Source of the DNA: Leptodontidium sp. MPI-SDFR-AT-0119
Taxonomy: Eukaryota > Ascomycota > Leotiomycetes > Helotiales > Leptodontidiaceae
Length of the DNA stretch: 64,000 nucleotides
Direction of reading: 5' to 3'
Assembly (NCBI GenBank): GCA_020726505.1
Contig: JAHLEZ010000016.1
Location: forward strand, 372,001 to 436,000
Shown: piece after piece, positions 10,230-21,543 of the stretch
Layout: each line of letters begins with the position of its first letter
Position numbering within the stretch: the stretch's first letter is position 1
Position numbers and translations under genes: made by a program
The notes under the pieces: model-generated
The model's database searches: none
Told to the model about the DNA's origin: nothing
The model's input: the letters and a program-made list of their open reading frames with translations, nothing else

Positions 10230-13094
10230 ATGTCACTTGCGAAGGAACCAATCCCCAAGTCTTTGTTGGCTTGTAACTACTGTCGTTTGAAGAAAGTTAG
10301 ATGTTCTGGTATCTATCTCTACCCCAGAAGCTGCCTGCACGCACGCACGCACGCATTCCGTGTTTCGCTGGCTAACTGGTGTGTTGTATGTATGTAGGGC
10401 AAGAACCGTGCCGAAATTGCGAGGTAAGTAAGAAGCACACCTCTAATTACTGGACCTCTTTTCGCAGCACTAGATGGGATGGAATCTGGACTGAGGCGAG
10501 GAATGAAATCCACAGTCTCACGGAGAAGTCTGCTGTTTCACGCCCACGACCAGAAGAGTGAAACGGAAGCCGCGAGAGGCGAAGGAAACCCAACGCCTTC
10601 TCCAAGATCGACTGGAGAAGGCAGAAAGCCTGTTGCGCCAAGCTGGCATCACCTTTCCCTCGGCCGCCGATGATCACGATCACAATTACAATCATAATCA
10701 CAACCGCAATCACCATGACAACAACGGCAGTGCTTCTGCTACTACCTCTCTGGAGTCACGAAACCGAACGCCCGCCGGCACAGATATGGGGGATGCAAGA
10801 TTGAGTTCAAGCCCACATATCACAAATATCACAGTGGCCTCGAGCGATAGAACCGCCGCCGTTCCGCAGCGGAACAGCTCGACCTCGCGGCGTACCCTTG
10901 AACCCAAGGCGACACCCAACAGCACCGACACGCTTCAACTTCATAGTGGGCCATTATCCGTGCACTGCGATGGAAGTGAGGTCAGTGGTCCCCCCTGTGC
11001 TGTCTGTCGCACAAGCTACTGATGTTGCCAGCAGAGCCCTCTGGAAGAAGAACTTCACGGTGCCTTGCCTCTTACCTTTTCTCTTTCTCAACTCTTGTCA
11101 CAAAGATGACCACTAACAGCTACCAGGACCTGGATCGTATTTGTCGATTTGCAGCCACCCAGCAGCAGAGTGGGTTTCCGAGCAGATTGGCAATTCAGGC
11201 TTCACCGACAGCGCCGCATCTCTAACCAACACAGTGTACCGTGACCTGAAGATGCAAACTCCCGTGCATCATGGCCAAATGCCTGAACCGGATCTGGCAT
11301 GTGCCATGGGCTATGCAAAAGGTGCTGAGCTTTTTGAGTCCAGAGGCCCTAGAATATTCATGGCTAATCAAACCATCTTCAGCATATTTTGAACAAGCCT
11401 TCGAATCGGCCTTTGATATCATCGATCGAGCCGCCTTTGAAACCCGCCTGAAAGCCCAGTTTTCGGGGACAGAGTCGTCGCACGATCCGGCATGGTATGC
11501 CTTGCGCGCCGTTGTCTATGCCTTTGGTTGCAGGAATGCCGCCTATAGAGAAACGGTGCCAGAGTCGTGGGGAGACGCGCAGAGAAAATCCTGGCGATAC
11601 TTTGAAAATGCGCTTTCCGTCTACACCGAGCTCGTTCACTTCCGATCCAATATTTCTATGGTGCAAGCCCTCTTAGCCATGGTTGGTTTCCCAAGTCGTA
11701 CTTTTTTAGGTAGCGCAAAAAGACCACTGACACTGTCATTGCAGGCCGTGTTTGTCGAAGGGTTAGGCCACCCGAAGCTCGAATATATGCTCATTAGCAC
11801 CGCGGTGCGCCTGGCACAGTCCAAAGGACTTCATCTGCAGCCGGCCTCGACGTCCAAACTCTCGGCATCGGAGATAGCACTCCGAAGTCGACTGTTTTGG
11901 ACCATGTACGCCTACGAGAAACACGTCGCATATCGGGCTGGTCGTCCGTCGGTACGTTTCTGACCCCTTAGCTTCAAGCCTTGCACTATATGGCTCATGT
12001 CGTCCACCAGATGATCAACGACGACCACATCGAGTGCTTTTGGCCCGAACCGGTCGCTGGCCAGCCGTCTATCAAGATCGATTTCTTTCATCACGTCATC
12101 CGTCATGCACAAATCTCATCCGCCATCATTGACCAGTTGACAACAGCTAAAGCACGTCGGCGAAAGCGTAGCCAAACACTCCAAACCGTCAATGAGATTC
12201 ATGAAAGACTTAAATCTTGGTATGAGTCAATTCCCGAAACCCTACGATTCCCGGGCTCGCATCCCGTCCTAGCCTCCCCGGATATACGAATAGCTCACCT
12301 GACCTACCTACACCTGGCCTACCACGGAAGTCTAGCAGCAATACACTCAGTTTTTGCCTACCCATGGGACCTGTCAGGCGGCGAGTCCGACTCTGATATC
12401 GACATCAGCCCACAGATTGAAGCAAGCACCCAGATCCTCGCGGGAGCTGCCCGAAGTATAATCCTCTCTACGAAGTATCTGCACATTTCCGCAGCTGCTC
12501 CAGCATGGTGAGCCACACAGGAAGCCACACAGGAACTCCTTATCGCACTTGATTCTCTCTAATGCTGTACCAGGGAACTATTCTTATATCCTATTGTAGG
12601 CATGATCAATCTCTTTGTGTGCATCCTCAAACATCCTAGTCGGGCATCCGCCGCTTCTGATCTTGGTCTTCTGCAGATGGGTGCTGGGTACTTCGGCTAC
12701 CTGGAGTATGCTACGGCGTCGCTCAGATGTTTCCCATTTGCGGGGGATATAGCGAAGCTTGCTCAGAAAGCTATGGAAAAAGTGCAAGAATCGCATGGAA
12801 GCGGGAGCCAATCACTGCCTGCGTCGACTACTTGCCTCGAAAATGGTGGCGACGAACTAATGAATCAATACTCCTGGGATGAGGTACGGACTTTCTTCTC
12901 CATGCACCGAACACCCTTCCTGGTTTGTTACTAACTAACAACGCTGTGTCTACACGCAGGAAATTGGAGGGTTCGACATGAATGAGATGGGTCTAGACAA
13001 TTTCGTCTCTTTCTTGCCTTCCTTAAACCAGGTCGCGTCAATGGATATAGATGCCTTTCCCTTTGACTCGATGGACTTTTCCATAAGAAACTAG
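10230..13094 (+). CDS. Zn2Cys6 fungal-specific transcription factor
   Basis: Ten exons fit: 10230-10308, 10398-10423, 10516-10980, 11035-11059, 11127-11321, 11383-11681, 11745-11951, 12011-12507, 12574-12883, 12960-13094 (2238 nt, 745 aa; the fourth exon may start at 11032). The first three exons build a complete zinc cluster, C15-x2-C18-x6-C25-x5-C31-x2-C34-x6-C41, followed by a basic linker (VKRKPREAKE) and a short coiled coil (RLLQDRLEKAESLLRQAG). A His/Asn-rich low-complexity stretch lies near residues 75-100. The rest is a fungal middle-homology region (PGSYLSICSHPAAEWV, AYFEQAFESAFDIIDRAAF) and an acidic/hydrophobic C-terminus that may activate transcription. Its place between the dioxygenase and the FAH hydrolase suggests it is the pathway regulator (inference). 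Confidence 0.85.
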
Positions 13095-14040
13095 CCCCGC
13101 AATGTACTATCAAAATCCCAAAAGGTCGATCTTTTCTCTGGAACCCTCCCAATCGAAGTGTCCCATGCTGCGTGTGCTCTGCTCTCTCGGGATACTAGCC
13201 CATACTACTATTTGCATATTGAATAAAAGCAGACATCTATCTTGCTGTGTAATTTACAGTCCAATGACATATTTATTGATAGCATACTATATCCGATATA
13301 AGTTCGCATATTTGGTTATGTATATATGACCCTTCTGGCTTGGCTGAGGAAGGGTAATACTGCGACGAACCACCAGAAAATGCATTATTAGATCAGTCTG
13401 GAGACTCTATGTTTCCCAGGTATTAGTTATACTCGCTGTCGCGACTCGGATCTAGACCTCTGTAAAGAATTCCAGTTAGAAACTCTCGGATGCTTGTGCA
13501 GCTCAGGCCCGAAAGTGCATGTTGTCCGAACTATCTCTCCCGAAGTTCTCGTGGGCGTGATTGGGTAGTGCTTCGGAGCCCGGAGGAAAAGGTGATCTTC
13601 CCTAGACTGACGAAGATGTGGAGTTCCCCCCCTTTCCCCGCATTAGCCTTTTTTATTATGGATTTGAGTTCTGGAAAGCCGCCTTATGTCCGCGGGCTGA
13701 TCTTTTCGTGACTAGCTGTACATTGGCTGAACAAAGCGCGAACCCCCATGGATATGAGTTTGAAATCGCATTCGCAGTAAACTGCTTCCCCTTTTTGGGA
13801 TTCCGGGGTCAACTGGGAGGCCGAGTTTGGAGACCTTTTTACTCGGCGGGGTACAATTTCGTCAGCCTCGCAATCACCTTAGGTTCGGCATAGTGAAGAT
13901 CTCCGGATTGCTACCCGAATCACCTACGATCTCGCGAGCCTTACATAGTACGACATATCACTTAATGATTGCCGAGTCGCATCGCTGAGATCTCGCAAGG
14001 AAAAAAACTCTCACCTTCTCACCATAACAACTACTCCACG
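13095..14040. other. Intergenic region upstream of the FAH-family gene
   Basis: No gene recognised; the small frames at 13490 and 13618 overlap in different phases and look like noise. CGG/CCG pairs occur at about 13575 (CGG-N3-CCG) and 13905 (CGG-N8-CCG, about 135 bp before the ATG at 14041). Confidence 0.4.
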
Positions 14041-15113
14041 ATGGCACCCTCTTTTACTCGACTTGTGCGATTCAAATCCTTAGACGGCCAGATATACTAC
14101 GGAGAAGCTGGGGATCAGTGGCAGTCAGACCTCAAAGGCAAGAGTGTGAAGATATTTTCCGGTTTAGATCCTTTCGACGAGAAGTTCCATCTTTCAGACA
14201 AGTCTGCAACGATCTCCGAGGTGAGCGACAGCACCTGGACGGCAAGCTTGGAGTAGCCTATTAAGATCGTTTCTAGGTTTTATGTCCACTGGAAAGCGTG
14301 CCAATTGGAATTGGCATTGGTCTGAACTATAGACAGCATGCTGAGGAAGCAGGGGTTAGGTTAGCTCTCCAATGTGGGAATTTTCCTACTCACCAATGCT
14401 ACAGCTACCTTTTCCAACATTTCCCGTCGTTTTCGCCAAATATCCAGGTTAACATGTTTCTTGCGGCTAGTAGAGGGCCACCATACTCATGTCTTCACAG
14501 ATACACTCGCCGGTCCATTTGAGGATGTGCCAGTCAACCCAGATGCGCACTTCTTAGATTACGAGGGCGAACTAACACTTATAATCGGCAAAGACATCAA
14601 GGACCTAACGGAGCAGGACGATCCGTTGGATTATGTGCTCGGGTACACGGTGGGAAACGACGTTAGCTCGCGCTATTGGCAGAGAGCGCCACGATCAGGT
14701 GGGCAATACAGTCTAGCAAAATCATTCGACAAATTCGGCCCCATCGGGCCTGTCATTGCCTCGCTCAAGGCTGTGGGTAATCCCGAGGATTTGAAGCTGC
14801 GGACCTGGGTCAATGGTGAGCTCCGACAAGAGTCAAGCACAGATGACTTGATTATCAAGATCAAGGAGATCATCAGACATTTGAGCAAAGGGACGACGTT
14901 GAGAAAGGGGACCTACATCATGACCGGCACCCCGAGGTAAGCAAGCCATTCCTTATCATGTTTCGCCTTGATTGTTGATCTGAGGCGCTGACAATATGTA
15001 GTGGCGTGGCTGCATTTATGAAACCGCCACGATGGCTACAGGACGGCGACGTGGTGGAGGTTGAGATTGAGAAGATCGGCAAGATTGCTAATAAGATGGT
15101 ATTTAGAAAATAG
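14041..15113 (+). CDS. Fumarylacetoacetate hydrolase (FAH) family protein
   Basis: Five exons: 14041-14220, 14277-14354, 14405-14447, 14501-14936, 15002-15113 (849 nt, 282 aa). The splicing restores the family core: GIGLNYRQHAEEAG, then LPFPTFPVVFAKYPDTLAGP, DYEGELTLIIGK (Glu122 and Glu124, metal ligands), GYTVGNDVSSR (Asp153, metal ligand), KSFDKFGPIGP and TGTPSGVAAF. FAH-superfamily enzymes are Mg-dependent hydrolases, isomerases or decarboxylases acting on 2-oxo or 1,3-dicarbonyl acids such as products of aromatic ring cleavage. Length is typical of the one-domain class. With an extradiol dioxygenase in the same cluster, cleavage or isomerisation of the ring-fission product is the natural role (inference). 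Intron 2 (50 bp) and exon 3 (43 bp) are small and easily missed. Confidence 0.85.
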
Positions 15114-16535
15114 TTTCAACACGAAAGATTACCAGATTTCTAAAACATTGATTAGAATATATTCAGAAGACATTTATTCTTAAAACATTTCTCTATTCGG
15201 ACAGTCTGGGGAACAATCATAATACACACACACATGCCGCTGCTCCCTCCCTTCATACCCCCTGCCAATACCGGTTCACACACAACTCTTTGGTCCCAAA
15301 AAAGGCCTAAGAACGCCATCCGCGTTGATCTAATTATAGCCTTATAAAGCCTCTCGTATTCCCAGCTCGGGCTTCTTTTTCAGCGTTCGCTACGTCTTTG
15401 TTATTATAAAGAGAACAAATTACAAAGAATTGAAAAAAAAAACAACAACGAAAATCCCCTCATTCTTTCATCGTATGCTTAATACGGCCACTTTACTAAA
15501 CATTCCGGTACAAATCTCGATTAATAACCGGCTCCTAAATTAATTACTAGAGCTAAGATAAAACTGCCGCTATTAGGGCTCGTTAACCTAGAACTAAAAG
15601 CTAACTTTAGTGAGCCGCTTACATCACATGTCTATATGCTTTGTGTTACTCGAAGTCTTGCAGAGTGCTTTAGAAGCCGAGGACTTCCAGTGGTCTAGCC
15701 TAGCTGGTCTAATTCAGGCCAGTCGGAGCTGACCTACTCGGCGCTCGGAACCCGGCCTTTGGCCTCAAAGTTTTGGGTTGTCGAACCTCAAACTCTACTC
15801 GTACTTCGTTTATGTTGAGAATAATAATACAATTCAGCTTACGTGCGCATTCCCATAGGTTTCCCACGAGCAGGGATTTGAACAAGGTAAATAAATGCCT
15901 AAAGGTCGATTAATATTTTTTTTTACGATATTCTTATAATATAAAATAGGAAGTTATTTACCCTAGACCACTTGGTGCGCTAGAGCTATGTAGTGCTAGT
16001 AGTAATAGTAGTAGTAATAGTAGTAGTGTTCATTTTCCCCACGAGAGAAGAAAAGTCTTTCGGTCTATGTGTGAAACCATGCCCTCGTTGTTGCCCACGA
16101 TATCGCCTCGAACTCACTAGCATTTCACTTCACTCTCGTTACTCACGTTGTAATATTGCAACTATGACGGTTTCGCTTCATAGTAACCGGATATCTGCGG
16201 ACTACGTACGGCCGGTAGTGGAAATGTGTTGATGATTATATCTATCATTACCCATCGAAGAAATGTCCTGTCGATTACTCACAGGCTCTGCCGTCGGACA
16301 TGTGTTGTTCGGAACGAACGCAAAGTCATCTCGGTCCGGCTTTAAGAGCCTCCAGAGACCGGTCTACCGGTCACTACACTGGCGGCTCCTCCATCAAGCC
16401 CAGCTACTTTTACCCGGGGAAATGCCTTTAGGAGTTGTATTAGATAACTAAAAGTATTTAGCTACAGCACATTCTTGCTTGCCCTGTTGCGCCACCACCT
16501 CTATTTCGGGCTAGGAAGAGTGTTTTCTGCACAGT
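15114..16535. other. Intergenic region with repeat debris
   Basis: No gene recognised. From about 15320 to 15960 the sequence is AT-richer and looks like an inserted, decayed element, including the pol III-like boxes annotated separately. A GTAGTAATA microsatellite lies at 15998-16028. Near the monooxygenase start there is CGG-TCTA-CCG at 16360-16369. Confidence 0.4.
15866..15987 (-). repeat. Possible tRNA-derived SINE head (pol III A and B boxes)
   Basis: On the minus strand the reading is AAGTGGTCTAGGGTAA (15978-15963), then about 80 bp, then GTTCAAATCCCTGCTC (15884-15869). The first resembles a tRNA A box, the second fits the B-box consensus GWTCRANNC and the T-arm of a tRNA. The interval is AT-rich and too long for an intact tRNA, so a decayed SINE or tRNA relic is the best guess. 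Confidence 0.25.
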
Positions 16536-18587
16536 ATGGCAATCTCGTCAAGCATGGGTACCGCAACTGTCTCGCAGGAAAACAATCATGCAAACGGCCT
16601 TGAGCAACGCATCGAAACCCTCGAGGATGACCGTATCCTCATCGCTGGCGGTGGTCCTGTCGGACTGGTATTGGCAAAAGTACTGAGCTTCTACGGCGTC
16701 AAGTCGCTCATTCTGGAACGCAATCCGACAACCACACGGTGAGTATGCGAGACAACGCGATTTGTCCTCTCACTGACCTCTGCTGGAGATGGCCGAAGAT
16801 GGATATAACCAACGCGCGATCGATGGAGTTGTTCCGGAAATTGGGTTTGGCAGACGAGCTTCGGAAGCAGGGTGCGAACTTCTTTCTACCTCTAACTCCA
16901 GGAGCGACCTCACTGATTTGATTTGATGGTGCAAGGTGTACCTCCCGAGTTCCCCGCCAGTGTCAAGATCTCCAAGACACTACACGAGCCTGAAGCGATT
17001 ACCGAATGGCCTATCCCCAGTGTCAATGAGTATCGTAAGATCATCGCAGCCTCGAACGACGGCTCTCTTCCAATAGAGCCATATCAGCGTCTGTCTCAAG
17101 CCATCTTCGAGGCCTGGCTGAAAGGTGTATGTGATAAGGATCCGTTGATCGAATCGAGGTTTGGTTGGAAGGTGGAGTCGGCTGAGGAGCATGGCGACAC
17201 CGTCTTGACGACAGTGACCAACCTTGCAGAAGACCGAAAGTCTATCATCTCGTCTAAGTTCCTAGCTGGGTGTGATGGAGCGTCTAGCAGGCTCCGGCGA
17301 GGTCTGCAAATCCCGCTGGACGGCGGACCAGTGTATGTTGTTGAGTTGTTCCGCACAAACAGTTCCTCTCTCATTAACTGGTTCTACAGACCATTCCACA
17401 CTCTCTTGATACACTTCAAGTCTCGTGATCTAAGCCGCCTACATAAACATGGTCTGTTTTGGCACATCTTCTTTCTCAATGAGGGTCACTTTCGCGGGGC
17501 TATCATCGCGCAGGACGAGGTCGATACGTGGACAACGCACTTTCACCTCCCACCCGGACTGGATCACAGTACAGTCGACTCCCGTGATGCTGTTTACCAG
17601 GTCTTAGGAGGAGTAGGCACACCGTATCCTATCGAAATCGACGAAGTCCTGGTCAGATCCACCTACAGACCGAGTATCGCAATTGCTCGCTCTTACTCCA
17701 GCCCGACGGGGCGGATCTTCCTAGCAGGTGATGCAGCTCACCAAAACATTCCCACCGGAGGATACGGCATGAACATGGGTCTTGGAGATGCCTTTGATCT
17801 AGGATGGAAATTAGCGGCAACGGTAAGACAGTGGGCTGGGCCAGGCTTGTTGTCCGCCTACGAGGAAGAGCGGCGGCCAATTGCGTTGACGTCGATCGAG
17901 CGCTCTGGAGTTCATAATGCTGTTCATGCCAAAGGTGCCGAGCTGCTAGGGGCGCGTGGGCCCCTGTCCGAGCTGGACAAGGCATCGAAGCAAGCTGTGC
18001 GCGATACTGTCCATCAGCATTATCAAGCCCACGACGGAGAGAACAAGGATCTCGGGATCGAAATGGGCCAATTGTACAGATCAAGTGTGTTGATGGCTGA
18101 TGAAAACGGCCAACCCCCTGAATGGGTTCCCTCGAGATATACTCCATCTACATGGCCTGGAAGCCGTGCTCCTCATGTGTTCCTGGAGGATGGTACCCCA
18201 ATTTTCGATCTCTTCGGAATGTGGTATACTCTCGTCAACTTCTCTGATTCTGCTGCAAGCCAAAGCCTTGCCGATGCAGCTGCTGCCTGTCAGGTACCCC
18301 TTAAGGTGGTGCATTTGGAGGACGAAGACTATGCTCGCCAGGTGTGGGAGAAGGACCTTGTTATTGTGAGGCCTGATGGCCATGTGGCGTGGAGAGGAGA
18401 CACAGCTCCAGGTCAAGACGACGCCACAAACATCTTACGAACCATCACGGGCCACGTCGAGCCCAAGAATGCACTTGAGAATGGAGCCAATAACAAGGTG
18501 GTGCCCAAGATCTTTTCCAGCGTCGGCGCCACGTTCACCCAGAGCACCGAGTACGAGTTGGAGCACATGGGAGATCTCCAGCGATAG
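16536..18587 (+). CDS. FAD-dependent aromatic hydroxylase (phenol-hydroxylase-type class A monooxygenase)
   Basis: Four exons: 16536-16738, 16789-16871, 16936-17332, 17390-18587 (1881 nt, 626 aa). Motifs in order: dinucleotide fold RILIAGGGPVGLVLA (about residues 33-47), ILER at the end of the second strand, the DG motif AGCDGASSRLRR, and the GD motif FLAGDAAHQNIPTGGYGMN that binds the FAD ribityl chain. The C-terminal 170 residues (TPIFDLFGMWYTLVNF...DLVIVRPDGHVAWRG) match the thioredoxin-like domain of the phenol hydroxylase/PheA/TfdB/MhpA group. These enzymes use NAD(P)H and O2 to hydroxylate a phenol ortho to the existing hydroxyl, yielding a catechol suited to the VOC dioxygenase. Intron 3 (57 bp) is a multiple of three with no stop, so its retention would give a slightly longer protein. 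Confidence 0.87.
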
Positions 18588-19835
18588 AGTATCTTGTACT
18601 ACTAAAACACGACAATGTTGATTAGTGGGAGCAGATTCAATCAATAACTACAGGGACTAGTATTCGCACTAGCAAACTCTGGAATATTTCCTCAATAGCT
18701 GGTCATCCCACGCTCTTCTCGTTCTGCCTGCAAGCATTTCCATCAGAGGTCATCACATTACAGTTATCGTAGCTTAGAATATTAGGAAGATCTACTACAG
18801 CTATAAGAACTCGTCTTTTCCCGAGCTCGAAGGCCCGTGAGTTATCTAATGTGGGAGTATCTATAACAACAAGCGAGGTTGTTCGTCATTTTTGACCTCT
18901 TCATTTCTACAGCTCCCCCTCTTTCGTCCTTCGTTTTTTATCTTTCGTCTTTCGTTGTAAGCCCTTTGCAATAATTCCGTTACAGTAAGTCAATTGTATA
19001 TAAACCTGTTGTGGTAAGCCTTTCACGAGCTTTTCGTAGCAAATTCTTTAATAGTAAGTTCTTTTTTTTATTAATATGTTAGAATAACAACAATGATTTT
19101 ATCCTACTACCTTATTACTTAGCAACCCTTCGTCAAGGCCACCAACGTTACATTGGGGTACACATCTGGCTCCAATAAGGCAATAACTCGTTCTTCATAT
19201 TGCCCCTTGGCTTCTCCCTCGGACGATTTATTCGATTTATCAAGCCAGTGCCCAATCATAATGGTGCAGAATATGGACTACTTGTGTGGAACGTCCAAGT
19301 TCAAGATCCGTGAACGCCTAACTGCTAATTACATCTCGACCACAGTTTTAATTATATATTATATATTGTATATCTGGTGATCTGTATTTAAGGTATAAGG
19401 ATCGTTTTAATATAAGTCTTATAACTCTTAGACTCGAATTAATATATACAAGATAAGTAAGTAAGAAGGGGGTATTTCGCCTAAGTTGGTAGACTTAGGC
19501 GGGCGGCAGCCTGAAGTGTAACTTGTAGTGAGGCGAGCCTCGCTGAAATTTAGCGCTACCCCTCCCTTGACAACCTTAAACTTTACTTTACTACCACGAA
19601 AATGCGTTTAAGTCTCAGATTAAATTGATTTTTAAACACCTATTATATAGAGCTTTATATTATAACTCTACAAAATCGACAATAGTGCGAGTAAGTAGTG
19701 CGAATATAAGGGGCGAGACTCAGTAAATTGAGTCAAAGTTTAATTTTTGACGTTCCGCACAACTAGTCCATATGGTTTGCGGTACATCGCACTGCCAGGC
19801 GGGGCTTTCGGGATTTCTCAGAGACTCGCAGCCTA

Positions 19836-19916
19836 ACGAAGTCAGGTGCAAAAGTCCGTGGTTTTCAGGGGTTAACCACAACAATAATTCTATTTAATTT
19901 GTGCACCTGACTTCGT
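19836..19916. repeat. Short inverted repeat, 15-bp perfect arms
   Basis: ACGAAGTCAGGTGCA (19836-19850) and its exact reverse complement (19902-19916) are separated by 51 bp. It may be a small MITE-like or hairpin element. No clear target duplication is seen. Confidence 0.45.
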
Positions 19917-19999
19917 AAGCATATATCCGAATCAAAGCACTTGCTGCGGTGCTCAGACCATCCATCGCCCATGACGTAACGATCGGTCCCGGTCCCGGG

Positions 20000-20017
20000 T
20001 GTCGGTGCACCCCGACA
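20000..20017. promoter_or_regulatory. CGG-N6-CCG palindrome, candidate zinc-cluster site
   Basis: TGTCGG-TGCACC-CCGACA has perfect 6-bp arms and the CGG/CCG half-sites in the inverted arrangement recognised by Zn2Cys6 dimers. It sits 173 bp upstream of the next gene's ATG, in a GC-rich patch. Binding by the cluster's regulator is inference. Confidence 0.45.
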
Positions 20018-20189
20018 GCTGGGGCGGCCGGGCATGTTTTGAGGAGATCCTGACCCGGACCAAATTTCTGCTCCGGGCTCTGGCCTCGGGGGGGTTTCTT
20101 TCCCATCTCAACCCTTCCCCTTAACTTCAAGTTCGTTCAAATTCCTCCTCACGGTCTTGGTGATGTTCATTCTTGTAAATTAGCCCACC

Positions 20190-20798
20190 ATGTCGAGCCG
20201 GTTAGGTTTGCTCCAGCCATCAAGCCTGAATGCTGAGCAAAAGTCGTTGCATGACGAGGTCACCCAATCCATACGATCACGATGGGATGACTCGCCGTCA
20301 TCGCCACAGTTCTTCCTCGATGACGGCACACTCATTGGGCCATACGGCGCACTGATACATCATGCTGAAGTGGCACGTCAGTTTCAAGCCATGGTTCGCG
20401 CCCTGCACACAATCCCCGGTCTTTCCATGTATGGTCGGGAAATCACCATTGCAGTAGCCGGATCGCGCTCGCACGCCGCCTACGAACTGTATGCGCACCA
20501 TATCATCGCCACCCAACGTGCGGGCATCACCGAGGCCGAGCTATATGAAATCCATGCCGGCAAATGTCCCAGCACTTTGACAGAGGAGGGGAAAGCTGTG
20601 TTCGAGCTGGCAACGGCTCTTGGCCAGCCGGGGGTTCTCGACCAGGCGATCTATGACAGGGCTGTCCATGTATTGGGAAGAGATGGAGCAGCTGCAACCA
20701 TTCATTATGCAGGGTTCTACAGCTACGTTGGCACGATTCTCAATGGGTTCGACGTCCAGGTCCCTGAGGCGGCTGGAGCGCCAACAGCCAATTCATAA
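20190..20798 (+). CDS. Carboxymuconolactone decarboxylase (CMD/AhpD-like) family protein
   Basis: Single exon, 202 aa. The central region (FQAMVRALHTIPGLSMYGREITIAVAGSRSHAAYELYAHHIIATQRAGITEAELYEI) has the helical CMD pattern. Instead of the redox CxxC of AhpD it has SHAAYELYAHH, as in the decarboxylase-like branch. Known members act on gamma-carboxymuconolactone in aromatic catabolism, but many fungal relatives have no assigned substrate. A strong CGG-N6-CCG palindrome lies upstream. The gene lacks introns, unlike its neighbours. Confidence 0.8.
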   Translation: MSSRLGLLQPSSLNAEQKSLHDEVTQSIRSRWDDSPSSPQFFLDDGTLIGPYGALIHHAEVARQFQAMVRALHTIPGLSMYGREITIAVAGSRSHAAYELYAHHIIATQRAGITEAELYEIHAGKCPSTLTEEGKAVFELATALGQPGVLDQAIYDRAVHVLGRDGAAATIHYAGFYSYVGTILNGFDVQVPEAAGAPTANS

Positions 20799-21543
20799 TA
20801 TGAATATTGGCCTATTAACGCAGAGCTCAGAAGTAGTTGGATCAGGACTCCTCGCAGGTGGCCTCTGAGTAGCGGGAAGGGTATCACATCTATACCCACT
20901 GAGAACGATTCTCAGGAGGGATGAGGCTGCTGTATTTATTAAGCATTGAATAAGTATTTACCAATGGACACCTCAGACTCGTGCCAAAATGATTGTATCA
21001 TTTGAACAAAAATCTTCGTAGAGGCGGTAGAGAGAATAGAGTGGCATATCTCGATCAACGAAAGAGACGAACTTGACGGCCATACATATGCCCGGCTGTA
21101 GCGAATCCTGGGGCTGTTCGTCTCGCTCGAGCTCCGCCGCGGTGGGTCGAGCTTTCAGCTGCAAATGCCATGAGAAGGGACGAAACAAATCAAGAGCCTC
21201 CACAGCTTAGGGTAAGCCAGAAGACGACGATACGAGGTACGCTCTTAGAGCGGAGACAGTGTTACGATGAGTATGCGTGAAGTCATACTAGTATGTTGGG
21301 TGAACTGCACACAGGCGTTCCCGACAGAGAGACTTTCATAATTGATTCATCACATGGTTTTTGTTCTCCTGGCCGCCGAAACTGCGTTACTGAATGATGT
21401 ACTCAGCGGGAACGAATGTGATTGGCCTATTGCCGACATTGATAAACATGAACAGGAATTGAGATAGGCTACAGTGATCATTGCCCAAAACCGAAATCCG
21501 AATCTCAGACTAAGCTGGCCACTACACAGTGGTAGTTGTGATC
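20799..21543. other. Convergent intergenic region
   Basis: Lies between the 3' ends of two convergent genes. A 76-codon minus-strand frame at 20973-21203 (containing KFVSFVDRDMPLYSLYRLYEDF) has rather protein-like wording but no family I can name and no visible partner exon. It could be the relic of a gene's 3' end. Confidence 0.3.

Larger units (their letters stand above)
18588..20189. other. Intergenic region with repeat fragments
   Basis: No gene recognised. Part of it (about 19320-19750) is AT-rich with RIP-like character. It includes the inverted repeat at 19836-19916 and, close to the next gene, the CGG-N6-CCG palindrome at 20000-20017. Confidence 0.4.

Noticed and set aside
15866..15987. 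Intact tRNA gene
   Set aside because: The distance between the boxes is too long and AT-rich, and no acceptor stem can be paired.
17653..18147. 164-codon minus-strand frame and other antisense frames inside the monooxygenase exon
   Set aside because: Shadow of the plus-strand coding sequence, which carries all the family motifs.
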